Of a DNA stretch of 64,000 bases, positions 23,264 through 36,200 are shown one piece after another; position 1 is the first letter of the stretch; the number at the start of each line of letters is the position of its first letter. Source of the stretch: Nemophila menziesii (lineage: Eukaryota > Streptophyta > Magnoliopsida > Boraginales > Hydrophyllaceae); assembly GCA_029959085.1 (NCBI GenBank), contig JARWIR010000024.1, forward strand, positions 18,464,296-18,528,295. The letters run 5' to 3'. The notes below the pieces were generated by a model. The model was not told the DNA's origin and searched no databases. It saw only the letters and a list, made by a program, of their open reading frames with translations. Position numbers and translations under genes: made by a program.

Positions 23264-24425
23264 TGATATACTATATGCGTCCTAGAAGGGGGGTTGAATA
23301 GGACAATAGAAATTAATCGGCTAATTTTATTACAAGTAAATAAAATTAAAAGCTAATTTGAATCCTATTGTATTAGAAAACTAAATAGTATAAAACTAGA
23401 TAATCCTAATAGACAATAATATCAAACTATTCAAGTAGGCATTTTATCAAGCATATAGAGTGCGGAATTAAAAAGAGAGTAGAGATAGAATACGATACAC
23501 AACGATGTATAGTGGTTCGGTTTCCCTACATCCACTACCTAAGGAAGCCTCCTTAGGATTTGCAAGATTCTCAACTAATCTTCGTAACTCTTAACCGGGT
23601 GAGATACAAACCCTTACAACCACTTCAAAAACCCTTTGAAGGAAATACACTTGTGTTATCACCAACACAAGGAACCAAGCATAAACCTATGCTCACACTA
23701 CTCTCTTAATCTATTACAAGAACTAAGAGGAAAGGGAAAAAGTGTTTAGGGGTGCTTATAAAAGCTTTGTAACTAAACTCCTAAATGAGTAGATAGAACT
23801 AATTAGCTTCACAATAAATATGACTTGAATGCTCCTTTGAAACCTCCTTGAATGATAGAATTAATTGCTCTTAAGATTGGTAGATGGAAGGCTTGAGTTG
23901 TGTCTTGAATGAACTCCATTTTATAGCTGAAAAGATGGTCCAACGGTCATAAGGCTTCTCTCCAACTGATCTATTTTATCTCCAACGGATATAAGCTTTG
24001 TCCTCTAGTAATAGTGCTGAAACCCTCTCGTGCGGTGTACCGCGGATATGGTCCGGTGCACCGCGGAGCTGTTCGACATAATTTTGAGCTTACTGGTCGG
24101 ACTATCTAGTGTACCGCAACCCTGGTCCGTGCCTTGGTCCGGTGTACCGCGCCTGGGTCCGGTGTACCGTGCAATTTCATGAGCTTACTGGTCGGACTAT
24201 CCAGTGCACCGTGCTTCTGGTCCGTGACCTGCGGTGTACCGCGTTACTCGTCCGGTGTACCGCAGAGCTGCTATTTTGAATTTCAAGCTAAAGAACAATG
24301 AAGTAAACACAACTAATCTAATGAGGGGTTTTGGAAAACAACTTAAGTGATACAAAAATGAATTTTAGTGTAAGAGATGATTTGTCAAATATTAAAACGG
24401 GAATAAAAACAAGGTGAGGCTAACA
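23264..24425 (-). repeat. Sirevirus 3' LTR
   Basis: TG...CA ends on both strands. 1162 bp, matching the other LTR except at about 23746 and 23969. Confidence 0.9.
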
Positions 24426-24634
24426 ATCTCCCCCTTTTTGATGTTTGACAAATCATAAACTTTTGAAGATGCCTAAGATTTAGTTTTGATCAAAAACTCC
24501 CCCTCAACCTAATCACTAGAGTTTTTATAAAAACTCCCCCTCACAAAATGCATTTGAAAAAGTTTAACTAAAATTTCTCCCCCTTTGTCAACAACAAAAA
24601 GAACAAATGATACGATTTTGAAAATTTTAAGGGG

Positions 24635-27128
24635 TCAAAGCACATTTTGAGTAAAAACAAGGACCAAAAGAGATAAATGGATAACAATTAGAAGCTTCAA
24701 GGACCCTCGATATAGTTTCTCATCAACATCCTTACCATCTTCATCTTTGTCTAATTTTGTGGATGTGCTCATTGGAGTTCCAATTTCTTTTGCATCTTCA
24801 AGTCCAAACTTTTTGATCAATTCTTTTGTGTATTTGGCTTGATTGACAAAGATACCATCTTTCATTTGTTTGATTTGAAGTCCAAGAAAGTAATTTAATT
24901 CTCCCATCATGCTCATCTCAAATTCCTTATGCATACTTTTAGAAAAATTCTCACAAAGATTTTCATTAGTAGCACCAAATATAATATCATCCACATAAAT
25001 TTGAACAAGAAGGATATCTTTTGAAGACCTTTTTATAAATAAAGTGGAGTCAATTTTTCCTCTTTTAAAACCATCATCTACAAAAAATTTGCTTAATCGT
25101 TCATACCAAGCACGAGGTGCTTGTTTTAAACCATATAAAGCCTTTGAAAGTTTAAAAACATGATTTGGAAATTTTGGATCCTCAAAACCCGGAGGTTGTT
25201 TAACAAAAACTTCCTCGTCTATAAAACCATTTAAAAAAGCACTTTTGACATCCATTTGGTAAAGTTTAAAATTCATATAGCAAGCAAAAGCAAGTAGCAT
25301 ACGAATAGATTCAAGTCTAGCTACCGGAGCAAAAGTTTCATCGAAATCAATACCTTCTTCTTGATTGTACCCTTGAGCAACTAACCTTGCTTTATTTCTA
25401 GTAATGATGCCGGTGTCATCTAGCTTGTTGCGAAATATCCACTTAGTGCCAATAATAGTGGGACCAATTGGTTTCTCCATTAATGTCCAAACTTTGCTAC
25501 GCTCAAATTGATTTAATTCCTCATGCATAGCATTAATCCAATGATCATCTAACAAAGCTTCTTTAATATTCTTGGGCTCAATTTGAGATAAGAATGCTTG
25601 ATGAGCACAAAGAGCAATAATACGGGAGCGAGTGGTAACACCTTCTTTTGGATCACCTAGAATTAAGTCACTTGGGTGATCTTTGATATGTTTCCAACAC
25701 CTTGGTAAATCCGTACTAGCTTCATTTAACACTTGATCATTTTCCTTAAGAGATTCTTCATGAGATTTGACTTCTTGAGTAAGAGATTCTAAGGGTTGAT
25801 CTAGTGGAGTATCTTCAACAACATCTACCACTTTCTTGATACACAACGGATTAGTCTCATCAAAGTCAACATGCATAGATTCCTCAATGGTACGAGTACG
25901 TTTGTTGAAAATGCGATAGGCTTTTCCTTTAGTGGAATAACCAAGAAAAATGCCTTCATCCGATTTAGCATCAAATTTTCCCAAATAGTCCCTAGTGTTT
26001 AGGATAAAACATTTGCACCCAAAAACACGAAAATAAGCAATGGTTGGTGGTCTACCATTCCAAAGCTCATACGGGGTTTTCTTAATAAGGGGTCTAATAA
26101 GAACTCTATTTAACACATAACAAGCCGTATGAATGGCTTCACCCCAAAAGTATGTAGGCAAGCTATGTTCTTTTAGCATTGTTCTAGCCATTTCTTGTAG
26201 AGTTCGGTTTTTCCTTTCCACTACCCCATTTTGTTGGGGAGTTCTAGGGGCCGAAAAAATTATGCTCAATCCCAAATTCATCACAAAAATGCACAAAAGG
26301 AGAATTCACGTATTCACTACCATTATCACTACGAATGCATGTAATAGAGTAGCCTTTCTCATTTTGCACCTTTCTACAAAGTTTTGCAAATTCATTGAAG
26401 GCATCACTTTTCAAAGCAAGGAACATCACCCATGTGAATCTAGTGTAATCATCAACAACAACAAAGACATATCTAGACCCTCCTAGACTAGTGACATCAA
26501 CGGGACCAAAAAGGTCCATATGCAATAATTGAAGTGGCCTAACGGTGATGACCTTATTAATGGATTTAAAAGATGAACGATGTTGTTTACCAAGTTGACA
26601 TGCATCACATAATTTATCTTTATCAAATTTGTAAATAGGCAAACCAACAACAAGATTTTTTCTAGATAATTTTGAAATTAAATCCATGCTAGCATGTCCT
26701 AAACGTCTATGCCAAAGCCAACTATCATTAACCACGGATAAGCATTTAATATTTTTGCACATAAGACTCTCAAGATCAACAACAAAAACATTATCCGATC
26801 TTTTTGCAATAAACATAGTATCTAACTCATCATTTTTGAAAACAACACATCTAGATGCTTCAAATTTAACACTAAAACCAACATCACAAAGTTGACTAAT
26901 ACTAAGCAAGTTAAAAGAGAGACCCTCAACAAGTAACACATTAGAGATAAGTAAAGAGTCCATATTACCAATGTTACCTTTACCCAAAACGCGTTTCTTA
27001 GTGTTGTCGGCAAAAGTAACTTTATCACCTTTAGTTTTATATAAATTTGTAAATAGTGATGGATTTCCGGTCATGTGTCTTGAGCATCCACTATCAAGTA
27101 GCCATATATTTTGCTTCTTGATGCTCAA
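24635..27128 (-). pseudogene. Sirevirus Pol (protease, integrase, RT); frameshifted, RNase H missing
   Basis: Protease motif WLLDSGCSRHMTG, gag-pre-integrase WHRRLGHASMDLISKL, integrase core (LHMDLFGPV, VVVDDYTRFTWV, RSDNGSEY) and then RT (KWIFRNKLDD, QMDVKSAFLNG, YGLKQAPRAWYERL, catalytic YVDDIIFGA). Two kinds of damage: a one-base insertion in a T tract near 26265 (between HNFF and the SAPRTPQQNGVVERKN segment), and a deletion after LYRG near 24710. The deletion replaces the end of RT and the whole RNase H domain with about 23 unrelated residues before a stop. Between gag and pol there are two in-frame stops (27150 and about 27129). The polypurine tracts follow soon after the break. Confidence 0.85.
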
Positions 27129-27149
27129 CCCCTACAAACAAAGAGTAAT

Positions 27150-28940
27150 TTAAACTTTAGGTACCCAATTCGGATTGGGTCCATGAGGGTTAGTGGATTT
27201 TCTTTTCAAGACCCATTTAGGTCTTTTCCAAATTGGCACAAGAGATCCCAAATCCAATAATTTACGATAGTAACAATGAGATGCATCATGACCAAGTTTT
27301 TCACAATAGGTGCAAGTGATAGAAGATTTTGAAGAGGATGGAATTGCATTTGAAATTTTTGATTTTACAAAGACATTTTTCAAAGGTTTTTGGTGAGTGA
27401 ATGGATCATATCCAACACCACTTTTTTCACAAGCCATTCTTTGAGAACCTAAAATCAAATCCAAGTTTTCTTGCCCACTAGTAAATTTCAAAATAATAGC
27501 ATTTTGATCAATAATCTTTTTCTCTAATAAAGCTTTTTCTTCCAAAAGATTTTTCTCAATAAGATAAAGTTTTTCATTTTCATCTATACATTCATCACAA
27601 AGATTTTGACAATCTTCCAAAGCTTTCAAAACCTCTTTAGTTCTATTTTTCTCAAATTCTAAATCTTTTGTTAAAACTTTGTTTGTTTCAATAGAATTTA
27701 AAAAATCATTATAAAGAGAATCAAATGCCTCATGAATATCTTGTTCACTAGCATCATCATTAGTTAAAGAGAGTTTGGAATTAGGAGTTACCTCATCATG
27801 ATTTGCCATAAGGGCAAAGTGAGTAGTACCGGTATCATCATCCGAAGAAGCATCTTCATCATTCTCAATTTTTCCCATAAAGGCAACAAGATTGACATTT
27901 TCATTATCACTTTCTTCTTCATCCGAATTTTGAGTATCCCAAGTGATATTAGCATGCATAGCTCTTTTCGGTTTCTCTTTTTGAAGAAGAGGACAATAGG
28001 TTTTGATGTGACCAACTTTCTTGCAATGATAGCAAGTGGGTTCATCTTGTTTGATAGCTCTATCATTCTTCTTGTAGGGCGTGGAAGAGCTTCCTTTCTT
28101 TGCAAAGCGTTTATATCTCATGAATTTTTTCATATCTCTTGCTAGCATAGCCACTCCTTCATCTTCACTAGTTTCTTCTTCATGAGAATTTTCTTCTTCA
28201 CTTTCCTTCCTTTCTTTTCGTTCTTTCAACTTAGTACTCATGGCATGGAAAGCAATAGATTTCTTAATTTTCTTTTCCTCATCATCTCTTATCTTTTCTT
28301 TTTCAAGCACAAGTTCTTCCGTCATGAGGTTGCAAATGAGTTCATGAACCGTCATCTTTGAAAGATCTTTAGTGTCTCTTATAGAGTTGATCTTTGTCTT
28401 GTATTTCCTTGGAAGAGCAAATAAGATTTTTCGGCATTGTTCTTTGTTGGTGTACTCTTGACCAAGAGTCTTTAAGGTGTTAACAATGTTAGAAAATTTT
28501 TGATGCATAGCATTTAAGGCTTCATCGGGCTCCATACGAAAAAGCTCATACTTAGTGATAAAGAGACCAATTTTGGTTTCTTTTATATCCTCCGTTCCTT
28601 GATAAGAGAGCTCCAAGAGTTGCCACATTTCATGAGCGGAATTGCATTCACTCACTCTAGCATATTCCGTGACACTTAATCCATTGATGAGGATGTTCAT
28701 AGCTTTGTTGTTTTTGGTAAGTTTAGCTATGTCTTGATCATTGTAATCATCTTCATCTTTTACCTCCGTTGTACTTCCGGCAACGTAAGGAATATAAGGA
28801 CCCTTTTTGATAGCCATCCATAAAAAATAATCGATTCCTTTCACATGAATCTCCATCTTCTTTTTCCATCCAAAGTAGTCTTTTCCTACAAAAAGCGGAG
28901 GTCTAGTAGAACATGAACCTTCCGGTTGATTAGAATCCAT
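27150..28940 (-). CDS. Sirevirus Gag, 596 aa
   Basis: Starts MDSNQPEGSCSTRPPLF, just inside the primer-binding site. Contains the copia gag core (YFGWKKKMEIHVKG near residue 23, LINGLSVTEYARVSEC near 85, ELICNLMTEELVLEKE near 205), a CCHC zinc knuckle (CYHCKKVGHIKTYC, about residue 307), a long acidic and coiled-coil-like stretch (350-480) and a second knuckle (CTYCEKLGHDASHC, about 548). The double knuckle and extended length are usual for Sirevirus Gag. The frame stops with TAA at 27150; pol resumes in the same frame after a second stop. It packages the RNA and forms the particle in the cytoplasm, as known for the family. Confidence 0.8.
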   Translation of the reverse strand: MDSNQPEGSCSTRPPLFVGKDYFGWKKKMEIHVKGIDYFLWMAIKKGPYIPYVAGSTTEVKDEDDYNDQDIAKLTKNNKAMNILINGLSVTEYARVSECNSAHEMWQLLELSYQGTEDIKETKIGLFITKYELFRMEPDEALNAMHQKFSNIVNTLKTLGQEYTNKEQCRKILFALPRKYKTKINSIRDTKDLSKMTVHELICNLMTEELVLEKEKIRDDEEKKIKKSIAFHAMSTKLKERKERKESEEENSHEEETSEDEGVAMLARDMKKFMRYKRFAKKGSSSTPYKKNDRAIKQDEPTCYHCKKVGHIKTYCPLLQKEKPKRAMHANITWDTQNSDEEESDNENVNLVAFMGKIENDEDASSDDDTGTTHFALMANHDEVTPNSKLSLTNDDASEQDIHEAFDSLYNDFLNSIETNKVLTKDLEFEKNRTKEVLKALEDCQNLCDECIDENEKLYLIEKNLLEEKALLEKKIIDQNAIILKFTSGQENLDLILGSQRMACEKSGVGYDPFTHQKPLKNVFVKSKISNAIPSSSKSSITCTYCEKLGHDASHCYYRKLLDLGSLVPIWKRPKWVLKRKSTNPHGPNPNWVPKV

Positions 28941-28995
28941 ATCGTATTAACTCTAGAAACGATTAAGTACAATAGAGCTAGGCTCTGATACCAAT

Positions 28996-30157
28996 TGATA
29001 TACTATATGCGTCCTAGAAGGGGGGTTGAATAGGACAATAGAAATTAATCGGCTAATTTTATTACAAGTAAATAAAATTAAAAGCTAATTTGAATCCTAT
29101 TGTATTAGAAAACTAAATAGTATAAAACTAGATAATCCTAATAGACAATAATATCAAACTATTCAAGTAGGCATTTTATCAAGCATATAGAGTGCGGAAT
29201 TAAAAAGAGAGTAGAGATAGAATACGATACACAACGATGTATAGTGGTTCGGTTTCCCTACATCCACTACCTAAGGAAGCCTCCTTAGGATTTGCAAGAT
29301 TCTCAACTAATCTTCGTAACTCTTAACCGGGTGAGATACAAACCCTTACAACCACTTCAAAAACCCTTTGAAGGAAATACACTTGTGTTATCACCAACAC
29401 AAGGAACCAAGCATAAACCTATGCTCACACTACTCTCTTAATCTATTACAAGAACTAAGAGGAAAGGGAATAAGTGTTTAGGGGTGCTTATAAAAGCTTT
29501 GTAACTAAACTCCTAAATGAGTAGATAGAACTAATTAGCTTCACAATAAATATGACTTGAATGCTCCTTTGAAACCTCCTTGAATGATAGAATTAATTGC
29601 TCTTAAGATTGGTAGATGGAAGGCTTGAGTTGTGTCTTGAATGAACTCCATTTTATAGCTGAAAAGATGGTCCAACGGTCATAAGGCTTCTCTCCAACGG
29701 ATCTATTTTATCTCCAACGGATATAAGCTTTGTCCTCTAGTAATAGTGCTGAAACCCTCTCGTGCGGTGTACCGCGGATATGGTCCGGTGCACCGCGGAG
29801 CTGTTCGACATAATTTTGAGCTTACTGGTCGGACTATCTAGTGTACCGCAACCCTGGTCCGTGCCTTGGTCCGGTGTACCGCGCCTGGGTCCGGTGTACC
29901 GTGCAATTTCATGAGCTTACTGGTCGGACTATCCAGTGCACCGTGCTTCTGGTCCGTGACCTGCGGTGTACCGCGTTACTCGTCCGGTGTACCGCAGAGC
30001 TGCTATTTTGAATTTCAAGCTAAAGAACAATGAAGTAAACACAACTAATCTAATGAGGGGTTTTGGAAAACAACTTAAGTGATACAAAAATGAATTTTAG
30101 TGTAAGAGATGATTTGTCAAATATTAAAACGGGAATAAAAACAAGGTGAGGCTAACA
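28996..30157 (-). repeat. Sirevirus 5' LTR
   Basis: TG...CA ends. 1162 bp, flanked internally by the primer-binding site and externally by ACTTA. Confidence 0.9.
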
Positions 30158-30590
30158 ACTTACAATTTAATATTTTGTTATAGTCTCTCTCAACACGAGC
30201 TCACCGTTTTGTTATAGTTAATATTTTGTCTATCAAGTATAATTTGTAGAATATCTTGTATATTGCTTTTATCTGTCCATTTATCCCACATTATAAATGT
30301 ATTATTTCCATTTTGCACCTTGTGATGAATAAATTCATAAGCAATCTGTCTAATTTTGAGTAATTGCTTCCAAATCCATGTGTGATATTGGTAGCATCCA
30401 ACCCCTATATGCACTTATCTTTGATAATATTACGATGAATCCACTTGCTCCATAATTTGTGTTCATGTGAGTACATCTTCCAAAAGGTAAAGAGGTATTC
30501 AATATTTGGAATCCCAAGACCTCCTGACTCTTTGTTTGCACAAACATTACTCCAAGCAATCTTTGCACCCTAAGCACCGTAATACTATTT
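30158..30590 (-). pseudogene. LINE ORF2 remnant (5' part, split by Sirevirus)
   Basis: On the minus strand: KIAWSNVCANKESGGLGIPN, LWSKWIHRNIIKDKCI, then after a frame change YHTWIWKQLLKIRQIA, FIHHKVQNGNNTFIMWDKWTD. This is the region after RT in plant L1-type ORF2 (K-x-A-W-x-x-V-C-x-x-K-x-x-G-G-L-G-I-x-N, then L-W-x-x-W-I). RT itself is absent upstream, so the remnant is 5'-truncated, as LINE copies often are. Confidence 0.65.
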
Positions 30591-33067
30591 TTTGTTGCAT
30601 GTTACATAATTTTGACCTGTAAATTTTAGATTAGTTGATTAAGGTTATTTTTGACATTTGACCGCATTGATCGAGATGATCGTTAAAAAAATTTGACGTG
30701 CTAAGTCCGTATCTATGTTAGTTTCTCTAGATTTTTGTGTAACTTTTTGTTCTTGGTATTGTTATGATATGTTACTCATCAATCATGACAAGTTTGGATA
30801 ATTGCAATACAAGACATTTTTTGTCACAAGTTAAGGCGCGTGGTTGTATTGTGCATACAAATTTGAAATAAATTTTTGTTGGGATTTTGGATAACTTATT
30901 TAAGTTTTGGACGGAACGCAAAAATGAATATGTTGAGTACTTTTCAGTTTTTTGAAGGCCTTTAATGATATGACAAATCATATTGATTTGGAATATCATT
31001 TTGTGCGAGATATTATTTCTTGTGTTGACTTTATTGTTAGTACTCATGGTTATTTTGACATGTTGAGTTTGATATCTAGTTCAAGTGTTTCTTGAACTTT
31101 GTTGGGGTTTTATTAGTTATGATATCTAGGTCAATTGTTTCTTGGACTTAGTTGACATGTCATTCTAATCGCGACCTTCCAAGCTTTGTGGAAGAGGTGG
31201 AGATATTTAAAGATTGATGAGTTGTTTCTTGACATTTTGGATTCTCTGTCAAGGTGGAGAGTTTGGTAAAATTTATCCTTGATTATGGAATTTTTGTCAA
31301 GGAGGCGTATTTATCTTTATGTACCTATAAATAGAGTGTATTGTATGGTAATTAGTTAACCTATTTACTAGAGGTCGCATGTATTAAATTATCCTTGTGA
31401 TAAATCTTCTATAGTAATATATATCTCCTTTTGTCTGTGGTTTTTCACTTATATAGGTATTTCTTTCATTTCTTATTTTTAGTTGGGATTTAAATTATTT
31501 ATTAAGAATTAGAACGGTAGGTCGGGAACTTTTTTTTAATTAAAATGATCTTTCATTAATAATAGTCGATACTATAGGATGATTGACATACCAATTCCAC
31601 GATGAACACAAACAAATTTACAGTTATCATAAAAGATAACACAAAAAACTAACATGAGATAGATATCCAACGAGTTAACCCAAAGCAATTTATGGAATCC
31701 CCATCTAGAAGTCGAGTTGTTGATGTTGCAGAAGGCCTTCTCCAGTACCAAGATTAAGGTAGCAACACCACACCAAGATATAGTCACTTAAGCCAAAGAA
31801 AAGGCAAGGTCAGAGCCGATTCTAGGAGACCTAAATAGATTTGCAATCCAGAATCCAAAACTGAGCGGATAGTCGAGCATGTGGGAAGATGAATTTCACC
31901 AAAAAGGAAGTCATCCACCATCATTTCAATGACATCCAAGATAAATTAAATTATACATAGTTTTCCCGGACTAGATGACTTGATGGAACCACGAACGATA
32001 ATCCCAACACCGATTAAATCAAGTGTGATACTAAAAGTAGTCTTTAACAAGGTGAGGGTCATATTAGATTGAATAATAGTTGGAGAAACAAATGATATAC
32101 TAAAAAAGAACTAAAAACCATCACAGTCCCTAAACATCGAAATTCACCTCTGCACACATACACCCACCAACATCAAAAGGTATACCACACTCACTAACAC
32201 TTTAGGAGCTTGGCACAAAAATTAAACAATAAGGGTAGACTAGAATTACCAAATTACTAAAGCAAGAAAGGAGTGCCAGTATACCAAATTGACACAAACT
32301 TCGGTCCATTTCCACCGCTCCATAGCGACATGGGAGGCGGAGAAGGGGAAAACTCCCTCTATAAAAAGGGGAGAAGCTAGGTTAGGACTCTGAGGACATT
32401 CTTGTTGCCCAACTATTTTATTATTATTCCTTATATTTTTTGCATAACTGAATAGGTGTCTCTATATTGAACTATTTTTTATTGATTACTAAAATAAGAA
32501 AAGTTTTCTTAGTAGGAAAAACAACTTTAAATAGATTTTGGGTACTATAGACTTTGGCTAGAAAAGAAAACCACTTAAAAAAATTTATGGTCATAAATGT
32601 GTTTGTTTAGGAAGTTTCGTATTCTCTAGTGAAAAACCATTTTAAAATTTCTGTATTGACGGTGTTAATACTAAATGAAATTGATATTTCAAAAGGTAAG
32701 ATTTCCATTCTATATATGATGGTCAAATATTAACATCATAACTATTAATTATATTGATTAAACCCATGTCATTAGATTAAGTAGGTAGTTAATATAATTG
32801 GTATTCAACCATTTAATAAAGTATTTTCTTATTTCAAATGAGAAAATTTACTAAGTTAGAGTACGTTACCTTAATAATTGGATTTAGTTAAATTAATAGT
32901 AGAAAAATAAAGTTGTAGCCGGTAGTTTTGGGCATAAATACCAGCTACAATTTCATTATGGTATGTAACATCAGTTTTACTTTTATTATGGGATGTGCAA
33001 AATCGTCTAACATTTGATATTTTAACAACACAATAGTGGAACTGAACGCATGCGTAAAAATAAAGTA
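30591..33067. other. AT-rich spacer, possible decayed LTR
   Basis: No gene. 31060-31480 resembles an LTR: it starts near TGTTGAGTTTGATATC, has a good TATA-like box (TATAAATAGAG, about 31326) and polyadenylation-like AT-rich sequence after it, but I could not fix its ends or a target duplication. 31500-33060 has nothing recognisable. Confidence 0.35.
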
Positions 33068-33072
33068 CTTTG

Positions 33073-33287
33073 TGATAAACGAGAGAGAGAGAGAGAGAGA
33101 GAAGTTTTGATTTCTATTATTGAATTATAAAGTGTATATTACAATTGTGTTATGTGTTGTACATTTATATAGCAGCTTGTATACTTATACACACACAATA
33201 CATACACTTAACTAATTGCTAACAATCTAACTAACTCCAGCTGTGTTTTGATTCCCTTTTGACTTTGTTATTGACTTCTCACTATCA
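33073..33287 (-). repeat. Copia 3' LTR, 215 bp
   Basis: TG...CA termini. It contains a GA microsatellite at 33082-33102 and a TATA-like element. The single copy in the window means insertion age cannot be judged. Confidence 0.6.
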
Positions 33288-36200
33288 TCCCCCCTCAAGC
33301 TGAGCACGGTGATCAGGGGAAGCTTGGAGATAATTGATGAGAATGGAGTTGGAGCAAGACCTTTAGTGAGAATGTCAGCTAATTGTTCAGAAGATGGAAC
33401 ATGAAACAGATGAAGAGCTTTGGACTTCACTTGTTCCCTTACAAAGTGAAAATCAACATCAATGTGTCTTGTTCTAGTATGAAACACGGGATTTGAAGCA
33501 AGAGCAATTGCAGAGAGATTATCACAAGCAATTGTAGGTGTGTGTACAGGAATATGCAAACTTTTCAATAGGAATGTAAACCACTTCAACTCAGTAGCTA
33601 CATAAGCTAAGGCCCTATATTCAGCTTCAGTGGATGATCTTGACACTATGGATTGCTTCTTTGATCCCCAAGAAACCAAATTCGCACCTAAGTAGATACA
33701 ATAACCAGTAACTGACCTTCTATCAATGGAGCAGCTAGCCCAATCTGAGTCAGAAAAGGCTCTTAAATGAGGAGTTGAAGCAGTAAAATACAAACCATAG
33801 TGAGTTGTACCCTTAATATATCTAAGCATTCTCTTCAAAGCTTCATAATCCGCATTTGTAGGTTTGTGCATAGACTGACACAACCGATTTACAGCAGATG
33901 CTATATCAGTCTAGAGATGGTCAGATATTGAAGCCCACCAACTAAACTTCTGAATAAAAATGGATGAAGGGCTGAAGTCCATGAGCTGAAACAACTGAGT
34001 ATTTGTTTAAACATGAAGTAGGAGAAGACTTACAATCAAGTAATCCAGCTTTTTGTAACAATGATTTAGCATAATTGCACCGTGTAATAATAGTATGATC
34101 ATTTGTTTGAATCACTTCCAATCCAAGAAAATAAGATAGAGTTCCTAAGTCTTTCATTTTAAATCTCATTTTTAATTCAGAAATAATAGAAGATATAGAA
34201 TTAGAATCAGCTCCAGTGACTAAGATGTCATCAACGTAGATTAGAATAATGGTTAGAGAAGGTCCTGAGCCTCTAACAAGCATAGAAGTATCAGCTTGAC
34301 ACACAATAAACTTGTGACTTAGAAGAAATGTTGCAAGAAGTTGATACCACGCTCTTGGTGCTTGTTTAAGCCCATATAGAGAGCGTTTTAACTTACAAAC
34401 ATGATTAGGATAAGATTCATTAACAAAGCCAGAGGGTTGCACCATGTATACCTCTTCGTCGAGCTCTCCATGAAGAAACGCGTTTGATACATCTAACTGT
34501 CTAATTTGCCATTTATTTGAGACAGCTAAAGATAGGACAACACGAATTGTCTGGTGTTTGATAACTGGACTAAATGTCTCAGTATAATCCAAGCCATATT
34601 ATTGGAGAAAGCCACGAGCAACTAAACGTGCCTTATAACGAGAAATATCACCATTAGCTTTTCGTTTAATCTTATAAACCCATTTACACGTGATGAAGTT
34701 CCTTCCAATAGGTGGTGGAACTAATTCCCACGTATGTTGCTTCATAAGAGCATTGTATTCTTCAAGCATAGCCTTATACCAACAATCATACTTAGAGGCT
34801 TCTTTGAATGAAGAAGGTTCATGAAGAGAAGGAGTCATAACTAAGGCTTGACATTTGTAAGATGGCTTTAGAGATCCAGTTTGGCGCCTTGTGATCATAG
34901 GGTGAGATGACTGAGATTGAGGATGTGTAGTTGAATTATGAGAGGTAGATGATGTAGGTATAGGTTGTGAAGATGATGATATAGTTTGAGATGAAGGTGT
35001 AGGCTAAGTAGGTAATGAAAATGGATTTGATATTGATTCAAGATTAATGGTTCTTGAGAATAAATCTGTATAAGTTGTAGGTAATGGTTCAAGAGAAGAT
35101 GTAGAAGAAGGATTTGAGAGGGTTTGAAATGGGAAAATAGTTTCATCAAACCTCACATGTCTAGATATATATGTTTTGTGAGATGAAAGGGAATAACACT
35201 TGTATCCTTTAGAGAAACTACAATATCCCAAGAACACACATTGTTCATACTTGGAGGATAGCTTATGTGATGAGTATGGCTTAAGCCATCGGTAGCATAG
35301 GCAACCAAAGGTCCTGAGATGAGTATAAGATGGTAAACAATTGTAGAGTAGGTGGTATGGTGAATGATTTGAAAGATTAGGTGTAGGGAGTAAGTTGATG
35401 AGGTAAACTGCAGTTGAAAGTGCTTCAATCCAATAAGTAGAGGGTAAGAAGCTGTGAGATAGAATTGAAAGAGTTGTCTCCATAAGGTGTCTATGTTTCC
35501 TTTCTGAAACACCATTTTGTTCAGGTGTATGTGGGCAAGATGTTTGATGCACAACACCTTTTTCTTGAAGAAACAACTTGAAGCTAGTGCTCATAAACTC
35601 TCCACCATTGTCAGACCTAAGCATTTGTATCTTGACTTGAAATTGTGTCTCCACCATAGTATAAAATGTTTTGAAAACCTCTGCAACCTGAGATTTAAGA
35701 CTCAATGGATACACCCAAGAAAAACGTGTGTAATCATCTACAAACACAATATAATATCTGAAAGATGAAGAAATAGAAGCCACAGGTGCAGGACCCCATA
35801 CATCTGTATGAATAAGTTGAAAAGGTTTAGAAGCTTTATTGATGGACAATTTAAAAGGCAACTTATGAGCCTTTGATTCACAACAAGTTTTACACTTAAG
35901 ACCATGATAATCAAGCTTAACATTTATTACATTAGAGATAGGTATTGAAGCTTGTGTAGAAGGATGCCCAAGTCTATAGTGCCACACCTGAGCATTGGAA
36001 TTATTTGTAGGAGAAACAGGTACAATAGTTGAAGATAAACACACCTTAGCTGTTGAATTGATTGTAGAGACTTTATTTGTTCCAAAATGAAGAGGATAGA
36101 GGCCATCTTTACAAGGGCCCTGAAACAATATTTGTTTGGTGGTTGAATCAATAATAGATACAGAAGAAGAAGTGAACACAATGGAGCAATTATTATCACT

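Larger units (their letters stand above)
23264..30157 (-). mobile_element. Ty1/copia retrotransposon, Sirevirus type, young
   Basis: Two LTRs of 1162 bp (23264-24425 and 28996-30157) differ by only two substitutions that I could find. Target duplication ACTTA at 23259-23263 and 30158-30162. A tRNA-iMet primer-binding site (TGGTATCAGAGC on the minus strand, about 28982-28993) directly follows the 5' LTR. A polypurine tract (AAAAAGGGGGAGA) directly precedes the 3' LTR, and further GGGGGAG tracts precede it (about 24500-24590); multiple polypurine tracts are a Sirevirus trait. The LTRs carry a GC-rich cluster of GGTGTACCGCG-like repeats. The gag-pol is broken and lacks RNase H (see the coding entries). 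Confidence 0.9.

Noticed and set aside
31060..31480. Solo LTR with TATAAATAGAG
   Set aside because: Ends and target duplication could not be set; left as a remark in the spacer entry.
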